A DNA stretch of 64,000 nucleotides from an uncultured Synergistales bacterium (GTDB taxonomy: Bacteria > Synergistota > Synergistia > Synergistales > Aminobacteriaceae), in assembly GCA_905233725.1 (NCBI GenBank), contig CAJOEM010000006.1, forward strand, positions 1 through 64,000. The letters run 5' to 3'. The notes beneath the pieces were generated by a model. The model did no database searches. It had not been told where the DNA came from and worked only from the letters and a program-made list of their open reading frames with translations. Each line of letters starts with the position of its first letter. Within the stretch, counting starts at the first letter, position 1. Positions 16,860 to 26,650 of this stretch are shown in pieces. A program made the translations under genes and the position numbers.

Positions 16860-19010
16860 TTGCCGGACGTTGCAGTAAACACCGTTGGATTGCGAAAGAA
16901 AGTTCAAGATTACTCTGACATCGGTGTTGCCTTGTTGATGGTCTTAGTCATCGTCATGATGGTAGTGCCTCTCCCAACTTGGCTGATAGATTTGTTGCTC
17001 TCGATGAATATAACGCTTGGAGTTGTTACGTTGCTTGTGACGTTTTATGTCAAGCGTGCTTTGGACTTGTCAATTTTTCCGACGCTGCTTTTAATCTCGA
17101 CGTTGTTCAGATTGTCGCTGAATGTTTCGACGACGCGATTGATCTTGCTTTACGGTAATGCCGGCGAATTAATAAACGCGTTTGGGAATTTCGTTGTCGG
17201 TGGAAATTACGTTGTTGGAATTATCATGTTCTTGATTCTCGTAATTATTCAGATGCTGGTAATTACGAAAGGCGCTGAACGTGTCGCGGAAGTTGCAGCA
17301 AGATTCACTCTCGACGCAATGCCAGGAAAACAAATGTCGATTGACGCGGATTTGAACTCGGGATTGATTGACGAAGCCGGAGCTAAACAAAGAAGGCAGG
17401 ATATTCAGCGTGAAGCGGATTTCTACGGAGCTATGGACGGTGCCTCGAAATTCGTGAAAGGTGACGCGATTGCAGGTTTGATTATCACGACGATTAATAT
17501 CGTTGGCGGCTTGTCGATCGGAGTTTTCATGCGCGGAATGGATGCTGCGGGCGCTGCTGCACATTATAGTTTATTAACAGTTGGAGATGGTCTTGTCGGA
17601 CAGATCCCGGCGCTATTAATGTCTACAGCGATGGGCGTTATAGTAACACGAGCTGCTGCGTCATCTGAACTTGGACCGGACTTGATAAACGCGTTTACGA
17701 AATATCCCAGGCCGTTGTATATTGCTGCTGCGATGTTATTATTCCTGGGACTTTTGCCCGGATTGCCAACGATCCCGTTTATTACGCTTGCGACGCTGAT
17801 GGGTTTTCTGGGCTACACGGTCAGTCGTGAAGCAAACGTGCAATCAATCGCTGCTGAAGAAATGGCTGCTGCATTGCCTGCTGGTGCTTCTGCTCCTGCT
17901 CAAGCTCCGGGTGCTGCTGCGAGTGCTGGAGCTGCTCCTGCTGATTCTGGCTCGAAATCCGAGAGTGTTTCGCCTGAAGACGTTATGAAATTATTAACGG
18001 TCGAACCAATGGAAGCTGAAATTGGTTACGCGATAATCCCGTTAATAGATCCTGCTCAGGGTGGCGACATGTTGGATCGAATCGGCACAATCAGAAAGCA
18101 AATGGCTCTGGAAATGGGAATAGTAGTTCCGCCGATAAGAATACGCGATAATATCCAGATTAAGCCTACGGAATATATTTTGCGCGTCAAAGGTGCAGAA
18201 GCTGGTCGAGGTGAATTGCTGCCGGATCATTATTTGGCGATGAATACTGGCGGTGTTGAGGAAGATTTGATCGGAGTGCCTACGAAAGAACCTGCGTTTG
18301 GCTTGCCTGCGTTATGGATTTCGCCTGATTTGCGCGATAAAGCTGAGAGCATGGGCTACACGGTTGTAGATGCTCCGTCTGTGATGGCAACACACCTGTC
18401 AGAAGTAATCAAGAAAAACGGCGCGGAATTATTAACTCGTCAGGAAGTTCAGAAATTAACGGATATGGTTAAAGAGACTGCTCCAGCGGTTGTTGGTGAA
18501 TTGCTGTCGTCGTTATCGCTAGGGGAAATTCAGAAAGTTTTGCAGAATTTGATTCGTGAGCAGATACCGATTCGAGATTTAGTTACGATTTTTGAGGCAC
18601 TGGCGGATTATGGCAAGATGTCACGCAGCGTTGATTTCTTGACGGAACGCGCGAGAGAATCGCTTTCGAGATTGATTTCGCTCAAGATTCAGGGCACGGA
18701 CGGAGTGATAACTGCAGCAACTCTGTCGCCGAACTGGGAGCAGAAAATTCTCGCTGGAGTTGACGGCGATTTGACGCGAGGTTGGCAGCTGAATCTTGAT
18801 CCGCGAGAAGTTCAGAGATTGATCACGGCTATTTCTAAAGCTATGGAGAGCTTAATCGTTAAGAATTTGCCGCCGGTCTTGCTGGTACATCCAGATGTTA
18901 GATTGATTGTGCGAAGATTGATTGAAGGCTCGATTACGAATATATTTGTCGTCTCGTATAATGAAATAGTACGCGGAGTTCAGATAAAGACAGTCGGTAT
19001 GGTGGAGTAA
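16860..19010 (+). CDS. flhA: Flagellar export gate protein FlhA
   Basis: Core of the flagellar type III export gate. The 716-residue protein has about eight membrane segments in the first 330 residues and the FHIPEP-type cytoplasmic loop (TLDAMPGKQMSIDADL). A 35-residue Ala/Pro/Ser linker and a C-terminal chaperone-docking domain follow. The start is TTG at 16860 with GGAG close upstream. The other gate genes (flhB, fliPQR) are not in the window. It opens a plus-strand motility operon that reads through to at least FapA. Confidence 0.95.
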   Translation: MPDVAVNTVGLRKKVQDYSDIGVALLMVLVIVMMVVPLPTWLIDLLLSMNITLGVVTLLVTFYVKRALDLSIFPTLLLISTLFRLSLNVSTTRLILLYGNAGELINAFGNFVVGGNYVVGIIMFLILVIIQMLVITKGAERVAEVAARFTLDAMPGKQMSIDADLNSGLIDEAGAKQRRQDIQREADFYGAMDGASKFVKGDAIAGLIITTINIVGGLSIGVFMRGMDAAGAAAHYSLLTVGDGLVGQIPALLMSTAMGVIVTRAAASSELGPDLINAFTKYPRPLYIAAAMLLFLGLLPGLPTIPFITLATLMGFLGYTVSREANVQSIAAEEMAAALPAGASAPAQAPGAAASAGAAPADSGSKSESVSPEDVMKLLTVEPMEAEIGYAIIPLIDPAQGGDMLDRIGTIRKQMALEMGIVVPPIRIRDNIQIKPTEYILRVKGAEAGRGELLPDHYLAMNTGGVEEDLIGVPTKEPAFGLPALWISPDLRDKAESMGYTVVDAPSVMATHLSEVIKKNGAELLTRQEVQKLTDMVKETAPAVVGELLSSLSLGEIQKVLQNLIREQIPIRDLVTIFEALADYGKMSRSVDFLTERARESLSRLISLKIQGTDGVITAATLSPNWEQKILAGVDGDLTRGWQLNLDPREVQRLITAISKAMESLIVKNLPPVLLVHPDVRLIVRRLIEGSITNIFVVSYNEIVRGVQIKTVGMVE

Positions 19011-19016
19011 AAAATT

Positions 19017-20600
19017 ATGCGTGTTGTAAATCAAATTGTTTTCACGGCGAAAGATGACGCTGAAGCTATCAGACTTGCTACGGAACGTTTAGGACGTGAC
19101 GCGGTGATTTTGTCGTCGCAAATGGTCAAAGAAGGCGGAGTGTTCGGCTTATTTCAGAAATCCGTTTTGCGAGTTACGGCTGGAATTTTGGAGGAAGATG
19201 ATAATTCAAGCCCGGCTAGACCCGTTGCGAAAAAGAATCCTGCGCCATCGAGTTCAAGTTCGATCTCATCAATGGACGAGGAAACCAGGCGCGAAAATCT
19301 CATCGCATTCCAAAAGTTGATGGAGTTTAAGGAACGTTCGGAGCGCAAAACAGTTCCCGCACAAACGCAGATTCCTGTTCCAACGCCAAGTTCGAGTCAG
19401 ATCCCGGATAACTCGCCGATTCCGCTTGGTGATGAGGGCTACATGACTGGCAGCATGAACACAACGGACACGATCAGAATTTCAGAGCAAGCTTTGAGAA
19501 GTGCTTACGGTCAGCAGCCGCGAATAACTCCAGCACCGCCGATTACAAATCTTAATCCGAACCCGAATCCGAATCTGAATCTTAATCCAGTTCCGGCGAA
19601 TCAGCCAAGCCAGAATCCGATTCCAGTTTCAAGTCCAGTTTCGCAAATTCCGGATAACACGCAGAGATTAACGGATCAAGTCGGAGCCTTGGCAGATAAG
19701 ATCGACTCGCTAATTCAGAGACTCGCAGCCGTTGAGAAACAAACACGAAATTCTCAGCAGAATTTTCAGCCGATTAGTCCGCTTAGCAACGTTCAGAATG
19801 TGACGCAATCCAGCGATCCCGAACGAAATTTCATAGAGCAAAGATTAAGAGCTTCAGGTGTCGATGAGAAATATATTTCAAAACTTGTTGCGGATTACAT
19901 GATCTCAAAAGGCGATCCCAAGCAAAAGAAAATTCCGTTTAATAAATGGCTCGCGAAAAGAATTTACTGTGCGGCCGATGAGAAACTCGATGCTGTCGGC
20001 GGGCGAAAAGTCATGATGTTCGGACCAACAGGTGTCGGGAAAACTACGACTATTGCAAAACTCGCAGCAATCAAAGCTCTCTGGGAACACAAGAAAGTCC
20101 TGCTCCTGACTTCAGATACGTATCGAATCGCGGCAGTTGAACAGCTCAAGACTTACGCGAAAATTCTTGGAGTTCCGATTGAGATAATTTTCGACACGAC
20201 GGCAATCCCTGCAATAGTTGACGAATACGAAAGTTCGGATATTATTTTGCTGGACACCGCCGGAAGATCTCAGCGCGACAAAGAGAATATCAAGATTTTC
20301 GAGAACTTGTATAATTCATTCACGCCCGATGCTGTACACTTAGTTCTCGCAGCAAACATGAAATACGAGGATATGCTCGACGTTGTTGAACACATTCCAG
20401 CAGTTCCGATTTCGCATTTGTTATTCACTAAGCTCGATGAGACAGTGAGTTACGGTGCTATGTTTAACATTCAGCAGGTGATAGGTGCGCCGATTTCGTT
20501 TTTGACGCTTGGTCAGAACGTGCCAAAAGATATAGAGACTGCTTCCGGTGCGAGAATAGCAGATTTCTTAATGAAGACGCAAGATGAACGACGACAGTAG
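19017..20600 (+). CDS. flhF: Flagellar SRP-like GTPase FlhF
   Basis: SRP-family GTPase that sets flagellum position and number with FlhG. Of 527 residues, the first 70 are the basic N domain, residues about 70-270 are a low-complexity Pro/Asn/Ser linker with NPNPNPNLNLNP-type repeats, and the rest is the NG GTPase domain. GPTGVGKTTTIAKLA, DTYRIAAVEQL, LLDTAGRSQRD and TKLDE give G1 to G4. ATG at 19017 starts 6 nt after flhA, with GGTGGAG overlapping the flhA end. Confidence 0.94.
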   Translation: MRVVNQIVFTAKDDAEAIRLATERLGRDAVILSSQMVKEGGVFGLFQKSVLRVTAGILEEDDNSSPARPVAKKNPAPSSSSSISSMDEETRRENLIAFQKLMEFKERSERKTVPAQTQIPVPTPSSSQIPDNSPIPLGDEGYMTGSMNTTDTIRISEQALRSAYGQQPRITPAPPITNLNPNPNPNLNLNPVPANQPSQNPIPVSSPVSQIPDNTQRLTDQVGALADKIDSLIQRLAAVEKQTRNSQQNFQPISPLSNVQNVTQSSDPERNFIEQRLRASGVDEKYISKLVADYMISKGDPKQKKIPFNKWLAKRIYCAADEKLDAVGGRKVMMFGPTGVGKTTTIAKLAAIKALWEHKKVLLLTSDTYRIAAVEQLKTYAKILGVPIEIIFDTTAIPAIVDEYESSDIILLDTAGRSQRDKENIKIFENLYNSFTPDAVHLVLAANMKYEDMLDVVEHIPAVPISHLLFTKLDETVSYGAMFNIQQVIGAPISFLTLGQNVPKDIETASGARIADFLMKTQDERRQ

Positions 20601-21540
20601 ATATTATAATTACAGTGAGCGCGATTATTATAACGATCAGGCCCATGATCTGAGATCTTTAACGCAATCCAATCGCAAACGCCGAACTTTCACGATTTCG
20701 ATTTTGAGCGGCAAAGGCGGTGTTGGCAAGAGCAATATTGCAGCGTCTTTGTCATGCGCACTTGCTGACTTTGGCAAACGTGTTGTGTTATTCGACGCGG
20801 ATTTGGGACTGGCGAATCTTGATATTCTTTGCGGTGTCAAGGCGAAGTATAATCTCGCGCATTTGATAACCGGTTCGAAAAGCCTCAGGGAAATTTTGCT
20901 GCCATTGCCACGAACTCCGCAATCGATTAATAACAAAGGGTCGGTGATTCTCTTGCCGGGCGGTGTCGGAATAAAAGAAATTGCTGAACTCGGCGATAAT
21001 GATTCGAGACAGGTTTTCGAAAGTCTGGCTGGCTTGGAGAAATTGGCGGATTATTTGATCATGGACGCTGGAGCAGGCATTCATAAAGGCGTTCTGTCGT
21101 TCGGCTATGCTTCGGATATTACGCTGCTCGTGACAAGTCCGGAACCAACGTCTGTGAGAGATGCTTACGGAGTGATCAAATCTCTTGGTCCTGACGCTTG
21201 GATGAGAAATAACGGTGCAGGCTTGATGCTGATCGTGAATATGGCTTCGAGTCGCAAACAAGCTCATGAAGTTGCAGATAGAATCAGAATTGCGTCAACG
21301 AAATTTTTGGGGAATGCGCCGGTGTATCTGGGTTATGTTTTGAGAGATCAGGTTGTTGAAAGAGCGGTTCGTGCGTGCAGAATATTTTACAGGTTAGAGC
21401 CCAAATCTCCAGCGAGCGCGTGCATTACGAATATTGCGGTCGAGTTGCTGCGATTGTGTGAGGGTGTTCGCGTGAAAAGTCAGCCAATTCCGAAAGATGG
21501 AGTTTTAAAAACGTTTTTCAAGCAGATATTTGGAAAGTAA
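20584..21540 (+). CDS. flhG: MinD-like ATPase FlhG (YlxH)
   Basis: Deviant Walker A ATPase that counters FlhF and controls flagellar number. The 318 residues begin with a short Tyr/Asp-rich tail (about 1-25, a likely FlhF-contact region). SGKGGVGKSNIAASL, FDADLGLANLDILCG and DYLIMDAGAGI follow. The start overlaps the flhF end by 17 bp. The strength of this assignment comes from motif and position together. Confidence 0.92.
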   Translation: MNDDSRYYNYSERDYYNDQAHDLRSLTQSNRKRRTFTISILSGKGGVGKSNIAASLSCALADFGKRVVLFDADLGLANLDILCGVKAKYNLAHLITGSKSLREILLPLPRTPQSINNKGSVILLPGGVGIKEIAELGDNDSRQVFESLAGLEKLADYLIMDAGAGIHKGVLSFGYASDITLLVTSPEPTSVRDAYGVIKSLGPDAWMRNNGAGLMLIVNMASSRKQAHEVADRIRIASTKFLGNAPVYLGYVLRDQVVERAVRACRIFYRLEPKSPASACITNIAVELLRLCEGVRVKSQPIPKDGVLKTFFKQIFGK

Positions 21541-21563
21541 TTATAAAATCGGAGGTGTTATTT

Positions 21564-22628
21564 GTGAATAACAGAAAGATACGCGTATTAGTCGTTGATG
21601 ACAGTGCTTTGATGCGGCAATTAATCAGCGATATTGTCAATTCGGATCCAAGATTGACTGTCGCGGGCACAGCAAGAGACGGCAGAGACGCGTTGCAGCA
21701 AATCCAGAAGTTGAAGCCCGATCTCGTTACGATGGACGTTGAGATGCCGAATATGGACGGTCTGAAAGCTCTCGAGGAAATTATGCGAGTGTGTCCGTTG
21801 CCCGTAATAATGGTAAGTTCTGTTACACAGCAAGGCGCAGAGACTACACTTAAAGCTCTGAATCTTGGTTGTGTAGATTTTGTGCCGAAACCATCAGGAT
21901 CGATTTCGATTAATATAAAAGACGTAGGCAAGGAGTTAATCGACAAGATAATTGCAGCTAGCACAGCACAGATTAAGCCGTTCTCGAAATTTGGCTCGAA
22001 TTTTCACAGCTTCAGTCATAAAATGTCACCGCCAAGTTCGTTTGGACAGTCAAAACGACGTGACATAGTTGCGATTGCGTCATCAACTGGCGGACCGATG
22101 GCTCTGAGCGAATTAATCCCGAAGTTGCCGGCGAATTTTCCGGTTCCAATCGTGATCACACAGCACATGCCCAAAGAATTTACGACTTCGTTCGCAAAAA
22201 GACTGAATGATTCGTCGAAAGTTGAAGTTATCGAGGGATTCAGTGGACTGACTCTCAAACCTGGACGTGTCGTTATAGCTCCGGGTGGCAGTCACTTGCT
22301 GGTCAGGAGACGCAATGGCACGGCAATTTGTGACTTGAGCGATGCGCCGCCGGTTTTATCGGTCAAGCCTGCAGCGAATGTCATGTTCCTGAGTGTTGCG
22401 GACGAATACGGCGGAAATGTTCTGTGCGTAATAATGACCGGAATGGGACGCGATGGCACGGATGGAGCGATTGCTTTGAAAAGATTGGGTGCTTATGTCA
22501 TTGCTGAATCTCAGAAAACTTGTGTCGTGTACGGAATGCCTAAAGCTGCTGTAGATGCCGGAGTCGTCGACGAGATTCTCCCGTTGAATGAAATCCCCGA
22601 AGCAATGTCTCGACTTGTCAAATGCTAA
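21564..22628 (+). CDS. cheB: Chemotaxis protein-glutamate methylesterase CheB
   Basis: Removes methyl groups from chemoreceptors and deamidates glutamines. The 354 residues comprise an N-terminal receiver (VVDDSALMRQL, phosphorylated Asp58 in VTMDVEMPNMDG), a linker and a C-terminal methylesterase. Its catalytic triad lies in ASSTGGPMAL, ITQHMP and MTGMGRDGTDG. The start is GTG at 21564, 7 nt after GGAGGT; the frame opens at 21555 inside that ribosome site. No cheR is present in the window. Confidence 0.95.
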   Translation: MNNRKIRVLVVDDSALMRQLISDIVNSDPRLTVAGTARDGRDALQQIQKLKPDLVTMDVEMPNMDGLKALEEIMRVCPLPVIMVSSVTQQGAETTLKALNLGCVDFVPKPSGSISINIKDVGKELIDKIIAASTAQIKPFSKFGSNFHSFSHKMSPPSSFGQSKRRDIVAIASSTGGPMALSELIPKLPANFPVPIVITQHMPKEFTTSFAKRLNDSSKVEVIEGFSGLTLKPGRVVIAPGGSHLLVRRRNGTAICDLSDAPPVLSVKPAANVMFLSVADEYGGNVLCVIMTGMGRDGTDGAIALKRLGAYVIAESQKTCVVYGMPKAAVDAGVVDEILPLNEIPEAMSRLVKC

Positions 22629-22685
22629 AATGCTAAAATAGTGGCAAATAAAAAAAACGAAATTTCAGGAGGATTTTTAGAAATT

Positions 22686-24734
22686 ATGTCAGATATGGAT
22701 ATGAGCCAATATTTGAGCGCATTTCTCGATGAAACTGATGATAACGTTCACAGACTTGATGATTTGCTATTGGCACTCGAAAAAGACATGGTTGACATGG
22801 ATGTCATAAACGAGATTTTCAGGGCAGCTCATACGTTGAAAGGCATGGCAGGAACCATGGGCTTCACGAACATGATGGGTCTTACTCACGCAATGGAAGA
22901 CAGACTCGATGCTGCTCGAAAAGGTACAAGACCGTTGACTGAGGACGACATGAACATGTTATTTCAGGGACTGGACACGCTGCAGGAAATGGCGGACTCG
23001 ATTCGCGGCGGCGGAAATGATTCGCATATCGATGTCTCGGAAATGGTTCAAACTCTCAGAAATGAGGCCCCTAAAGAAGCTCCTGCTGCAAGTCCAAGTG
23101 CTGATAATTCTGCTGCAAGTTCGGGCGGCTTGTCTGCTCAGGATGCCGAATGGGTCAAGAAAGCTAATGATGCCGGCGAAGGCGCGTATAAAATTCACGT
23201 GAAGTTGAGTGACCAGTGTCTGCTACGTGCAGCGCGCGCTTACATGGTCGTGAACAGGCTAGAGGAATTGGGCGCATTGTTCAAGACTGACCCTCCAACT
23301 GAAGCTCTTGAAAAAGAAGAATTTGATCACGATTTCGAAGTCTATATTGCAACGGCAGCTCCGGTTGAGGAAATGAAAGCAGCAGTCGAGAAAATCAGCG
23401 ACGTATCTCAAGTTGATATTGAGGATATTAAGATCGGAGACGCTCCTGCACCAGCTCAGGCAGCTCCAGCAGCAGAACCAGTTCAAGCAGCAGCTCCAGC
23501 TCCGGCAGAAAAACCAGCAGCTCCAGCCCCGGCAGAAAAACCAGCAGCTCCAGCTAAGAAAGACACGGCTAAGAAGAGTTCCCAGACTGTCAGAGTTGAC
23601 ATTGGAAGACTCGACAAGCTGATGAATTTGGTCGGAGAACTTGTTATCTCGCGTGCAAGAATTGAGCGCCTTGTTCAGGAGGCAAGATTGCGCCAATTTG
23701 ACGACACGCTCTCACAGTTGGGCAGAATTTCTGGCGACATTCAGGAATTGGTTACGAAATTGCGAATGGTTCCAGTTTCGTTCACGTTCGACAGGTTCCC
23801 AAGATTGATTCGTGACTTGTGCAAGACGCTGAATAAAAACGTTGAATTAGTTCTCGAAGGCGAGGATACTGAATTAGACCGAACGGTTATTGACGAAATC
23901 GGCGACCCGATGGTGCACTTGATCCGTAACTCGATGGATCACGGAATAGAACATCCTGAAGAACGCAAAGCTCTCGGAAAACCTGAGAAAGGCACGTTGA
24001 AAATTGCAGCGTATCAGGAAGGCAGCGGAGTTGTAATCGAAGTCAGTGACGATGGCTCAGGCATAGATCCGGATAAAGTCCGCAAGAAAGCGATTGAGAA
24101 AGGCTTATTAACTGAAGATCGCGCGAGTGTCATGAGTGATGAAGAGGCTCAGCAGCTTGTGTTATTGCCGGGATTCTCGATGGCTAAGCAGGTCACGGAC
24201 TTGTCTGGACGCGGCGTAGGCATGGACGCGGTGAAAACTAAAGTCGAAGCTCTGGGCGGTCAGTTCGATCTCGTCAGCAAGAAAAACGAGGGAACGCATG
24301 TTTATATAAGACTTCCGTTGACGCTGGCGATTGTTCTTTCGCTTTTGATCAAAGTCGGCGATGAGACTTACGCGATAAGTCTGGAGAACGTCGAAGAGAC
24401 TATCATGGTCAGAAAAGAAGATATTAAAACCGTACATGGCGAACCTACGACGTTGTTGCGCGGCGAAGTCTTATCGTTGAATATTCTCGGCGATATTCTT
24501 GGCACTGAGAATCTCGAACGCGATCGCGATGAATATCCGGTAGTTGTCGTCAAGATCGGCAGAAATAAAATCGGCTTTATCGTGAGTGAGTTAATCGGTC
24601 AGCAGGAAATCGTGATTAAATCGCTTGGGAGATTTTTGGCTAAGATTGACGGGATCACCGGCGGAACAATTCTTGGCGATGGCAACGTCGCGTTGATATT
24701 AGATGTAGCGTCATTTTATTCGACAAAGGGCTGA
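22686..24734 (+). CDS. cheA: Chemotaxis histidine kinase CheA
   Basis: Sensor kinase that phosphorylates CheY and CheB in response to receptors. About 682 residues: P1 domain with the phosphorylated His in FRAAHTLKGMAGTMGF (His49), a P2-like region (about 155-255), an Ala/Pro/Lys linker with a tandem APAPAEKPA repeat (about 265-300), P3 dimerisation and P4 ATPase boxes. The ATPase boxes are HLIRNSMDHGIE, DDGSGID and GRGVGMDAV; a P5 CheW-like domain completes the chain. ATG at 22686 is preferred; AGGAGG lies 13 nt upstream. A GTG at 22641 would add 15 residues and put that ribosome site inside the gene. Confidence 0.94.
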   Translation: MSDMDMSQYLSAFLDETDDNVHRLDDLLLALEKDMVDMDVINEIFRAAHTLKGMAGTMGFTNMMGLTHAMEDRLDAARKGTRPLTEDDMNMLFQGLDTLQEMADSIRGGGNDSHIDVSEMVQTLRNEAPKEAPAASPSADNSAASSGGLSAQDAEWVKKANDAGEGAYKIHVKLSDQCLLRAARAYMVVNRLEELGALFKTDPPTEALEKEEFDHDFEVYIATAAPVEEMKAAVEKISDVSQVDIEDIKIGDAPAPAQAAPAAEPVQAAAPAPAEKPAAPAPAEKPAAPAKKDTAKKSSQTVRVDIGRLDKLMNLVGELVISRARIERLVQEARLRQFDDTLSQLGRISGDIQELVTKLRMVPVSFTFDRFPRLIRDLCKTLNKNVELVLEGEDTELDRTVIDEIGDPMVHLIRNSMDHGIEHPEERKALGKPEKGTLKIAAYQEGSGVVIEVSDDGSGIDPDKVRKKAIEKGLLTEDRASVMSDEEAQQLVLLPGFSMAKQVTDLSGRGVGMDAVKTKVEALGGQFDLVSKKNEGTHVYIRLPLTLAIVLSLLIKVGDETYAISLENVEETIMVRKEDIKTVHGEPTTLLRGEVLSLNILGDILGTENLERDRDEYPVVVVKIGRNKIGFIVSELIGQQEIVIKSLGRFLAKIDGITGGTILGDGNVALILDVASFYSTKG

Positions 24735-24741
24735 TTTTTAA

Positions 24742-25383
24742 ATGAGTGATTTAGGGTCATTCAATGCACTTCAGTTGGACGCAATAAAAGAAGTCGCAAA
24801 TATTGGAACCGGCAACGCAGCTACAGCTCTGAGCAAATTGTTATCTTGTATGATTAACATGGAAGTTCCGCAAGTTGAGCTGGTCTCGATTTATGATTTG
24901 GCAAGTCACTACGGGGATCCAATGCAGACAGTCGGGGCTGTATTTGTGCGTTCGACCGGCGAGTTCGGTTGCAGTTTGATATTTATCCAGAAGGAGGAAG
25001 CAGCGCAATTAATGACGGGGTTGTTGCTTCGGCAGCAATTCGGAGCGTATTTGCCTGAAGTAATTCCTCCCGAGATGAGTGACAGTGCGTTAAGTGAAGT
25101 CGGGAATATAGTGTTGAGTTCGTTCTTGAACGCGATAAATCTGTTAATTGGCAGTCAGCATCAAATAAGTGTCCCGGGGGTTGCTCATGACATGTTGAGT
25201 TCGATTCTTGACGTTGTAGCGTCGATATTCGGCTGTATGGGTGAGTATGCTTTAATGGTCAATACTGAATTGAAAGTTGAGGGATTAGAAGTACAGGAAA
25301 ATAGCGACATCACTGGCAATATAATATTGATTCCCGATCCTGACGCATTGGAACTCTTGTTGAAAAAGTTGATGGTGATGTAA
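24742..25383 (+). CDS. cheC: CheY-P phosphatase CheC
   Basis: Chemotaxis adaptation phosphatase of 213 residues. Two family active-site helices are visible: DAIKEVANIGTGNAATALS near the start (Glu/Asn pair) and SALSEVGNIVLSSFLNAI in the middle. It overlaps cheD by one base, matching the usual partnership in which CheD activates CheC. The combination cheB-cheA-cheC-cheD is of Firmicutes/Thermotoga type rather than the enteric type. Confidence 0.94.
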   Translation: MSDLGSFNALQLDAIKEVANIGTGNAATALSKLLSCMINMEVPQVELVSIYDLASHYGDPMQTVGAVFVRSTGEFGCSLIFIQKEEAAQLMTGLLLRQQFGAYLPEVIPPEMSDSALSEVGNIVLSSFLNAINLLIGSQHQISVPGVAHDMLSSILDVVASIFGCMGEYALMVNTELKVEGLEVQENSDITGNIILIPDPDALELLLKKLMVM

Positions 25384-25874
25384 TGGCAGAGAAAAGTCAC
25401 GTATTAGGAATGGCGGATTTACTTGTCGCAACAGCACCTGTCAAGCTTGTTACGTTGGGTTTAGGCTCTTGCATTGGTCTGGTGTTGTTTGATCAGCAGG
25501 CGAAAGTGGCAGGAATGGCGCATATCATGTTGCCGGATAGTCGTGGCAGCGGTGGAACTGAGAAAGTCGGAAAGTTTGCGGATACGGCTGTCCCGGCGTT
25601 ATTTAACGAGATGTTGCGTCACGGTGCGAATAAAATGCGAATCAGGGCGAAAATTGCCGGTGGTGCGCAGATGTTCGCGTTACCTGGAGCGAGTGCGGAT
25701 TTCTTGACGGTCGGTGCTAAGAATGTTCGCGAGACTACGATGAGACTTGCCAGACTTGGGATTGCGCTGATAGCTTCGGACACTGGCGGCAATCGCGGGC
25801 GCACGATAGAGTTTTCGACGGATAACTGGCTCTTGAAAGTAAAGACTCTTGGGAAGGGGGTAGCAGAAATATGA
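25383..25874 (+). CDS. cheD: Chemoreceptor glutamine deamidase CheD
   Basis: Deamidates receptor glutamines and stimulates CheC. The 163-residue product carries TLGLGSCIGLVLFD, with the catalytic Cys, and the conserved GMAHIMLPDSRG with the catalytic His. IAGGAQMFA and ASDTGGNRGRTIEF complete the family pattern. ATG overlaps the cheC stop by one base, and the stop overlaps the next gene (ATGA). Confidence 0.95.
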   Translation: MAEKSHVLGMADLLVATAPVKLVTLGLGSCIGLVLFDQQAKVAGMAHIMLPDSRGSGGTEKVGKFADTAVPALFNEMLRHGANKMRIRAKIAGGAQMFALPGASADFLTVGAKNVRETTMRLARLGIALIASDTGGNRGRTIEFSTDNWLLKVKTLGKGVAEI

Positions 25875-26620
25875 AACCTGAAGAGCAGCAATTATGGGAC
25901 GGTTTTATATCTGCTGGACGAACCGGCAAATGTCGCGACGAATTAATCACGAGGTATTTGCCGCTGATCAAATACGTTGCCGGACGAATGGCTATAACTC
26001 CTCCCGCGGGTCTTGATTACGAGGATATTCTGAGCTTCGGCGTGTTTGGCTTGATCGACGCTGTAGATAGATTCGAGCCATCGAAGGGCTTTGTGTTTCA
26101 GACTTTTGCGATCCCCAGAATACGCGGTTCGATTCTTGACGAGTTGCGCAAATATGACTGGTATTCCCGGACAGGCCGCGAAAAAGTCCAGAAGTTAAAT
26201 CGCGCTATGGAAAAAGTTTTCCAAGCTGAGGGCAAATTCACGGACGATGCGATTCGCAAAGAAATGGGCGTTTCAGACGAGGAATATTACGAGATTCAGG
26301 AGCTGGCAAGTCGAGGCTATATCACGTCTCTTGATGACGTTACGCCGCTCGATGACGGTGAGGTTTCGCTGGAGTCAACGATTGCTGATGATCGTGAGGG
26401 TGCGCCGGAGCGTCTGGTTTACGAGAGTGAGCTTCAGGAAGTTGCGGACGCTCTGAGAGAATTGCCGGAGCGTGAGTGTCAGATGCTGAGCCTGTATTAT
26501 TACGAGGGTCTTACGCTCAAAGAGATTGGCAAAGTTCTGGGAGTTTCCGAGAGCAGAGTTTCGCAAATTCACGGCAAAGCATTATCTATGTTAAAGGCGA
26601 TTCTGAAATCGAAATATTAA
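25871..26620 (+). CDS. fliA: FliA/WhiG-family RNA polymerase sigma factor
   Basis: Flagellar sigma-28-type factor of 249 residues. Region 2 is LDYEDILSFGVFGLIDAVDRF with FQTFAIPRIRGSILDELR. The region that follows, DWYSRTGREKVQKLN, replaces the usual DWVPRS form. Region 3 and a C-terminal region 4 helix-turn-helix (LTLKEIGKVLGVSESRVSQI) are intact. Position at the end of the chemotaxis genes is as in Bacillus-type motility operons. No anti-sigma factor FlgM and no clear sigma-28 promoter were seen in the window. Confidence 0.92.
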   Translation: MKPEEQQLWDGFISAGRTGKCRDELITRYLPLIKYVAGRMAITPPAGLDYEDILSFGVFGLIDAVDRFEPSKGFVFQTFAIPRIRGSILDELRKYDWYSRTGREKVQKLNRAMEKVFQAEGKFTDDAIRKEMGVSDEEYYEIQELASRGYITSLDDVTPLDDGEVSLESTIADDREGAPERLVYESELQEVADALRELPERECQMLSLYYYEGLTLKEIGKVLGVSESRVSQIHGKALSMLKAILKSKY

Positions 26621-26650
26621 TCAAGTTAATCAGGGAGGTGAAATTTCTAA

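Noticed and set aside
16790-16860. A sigma-28 promoter before flhA
   Set aside because: No TAAA plus GCCGATAA pair at the right spacing; a TAAAAT at 16807 lacks a matching -35.
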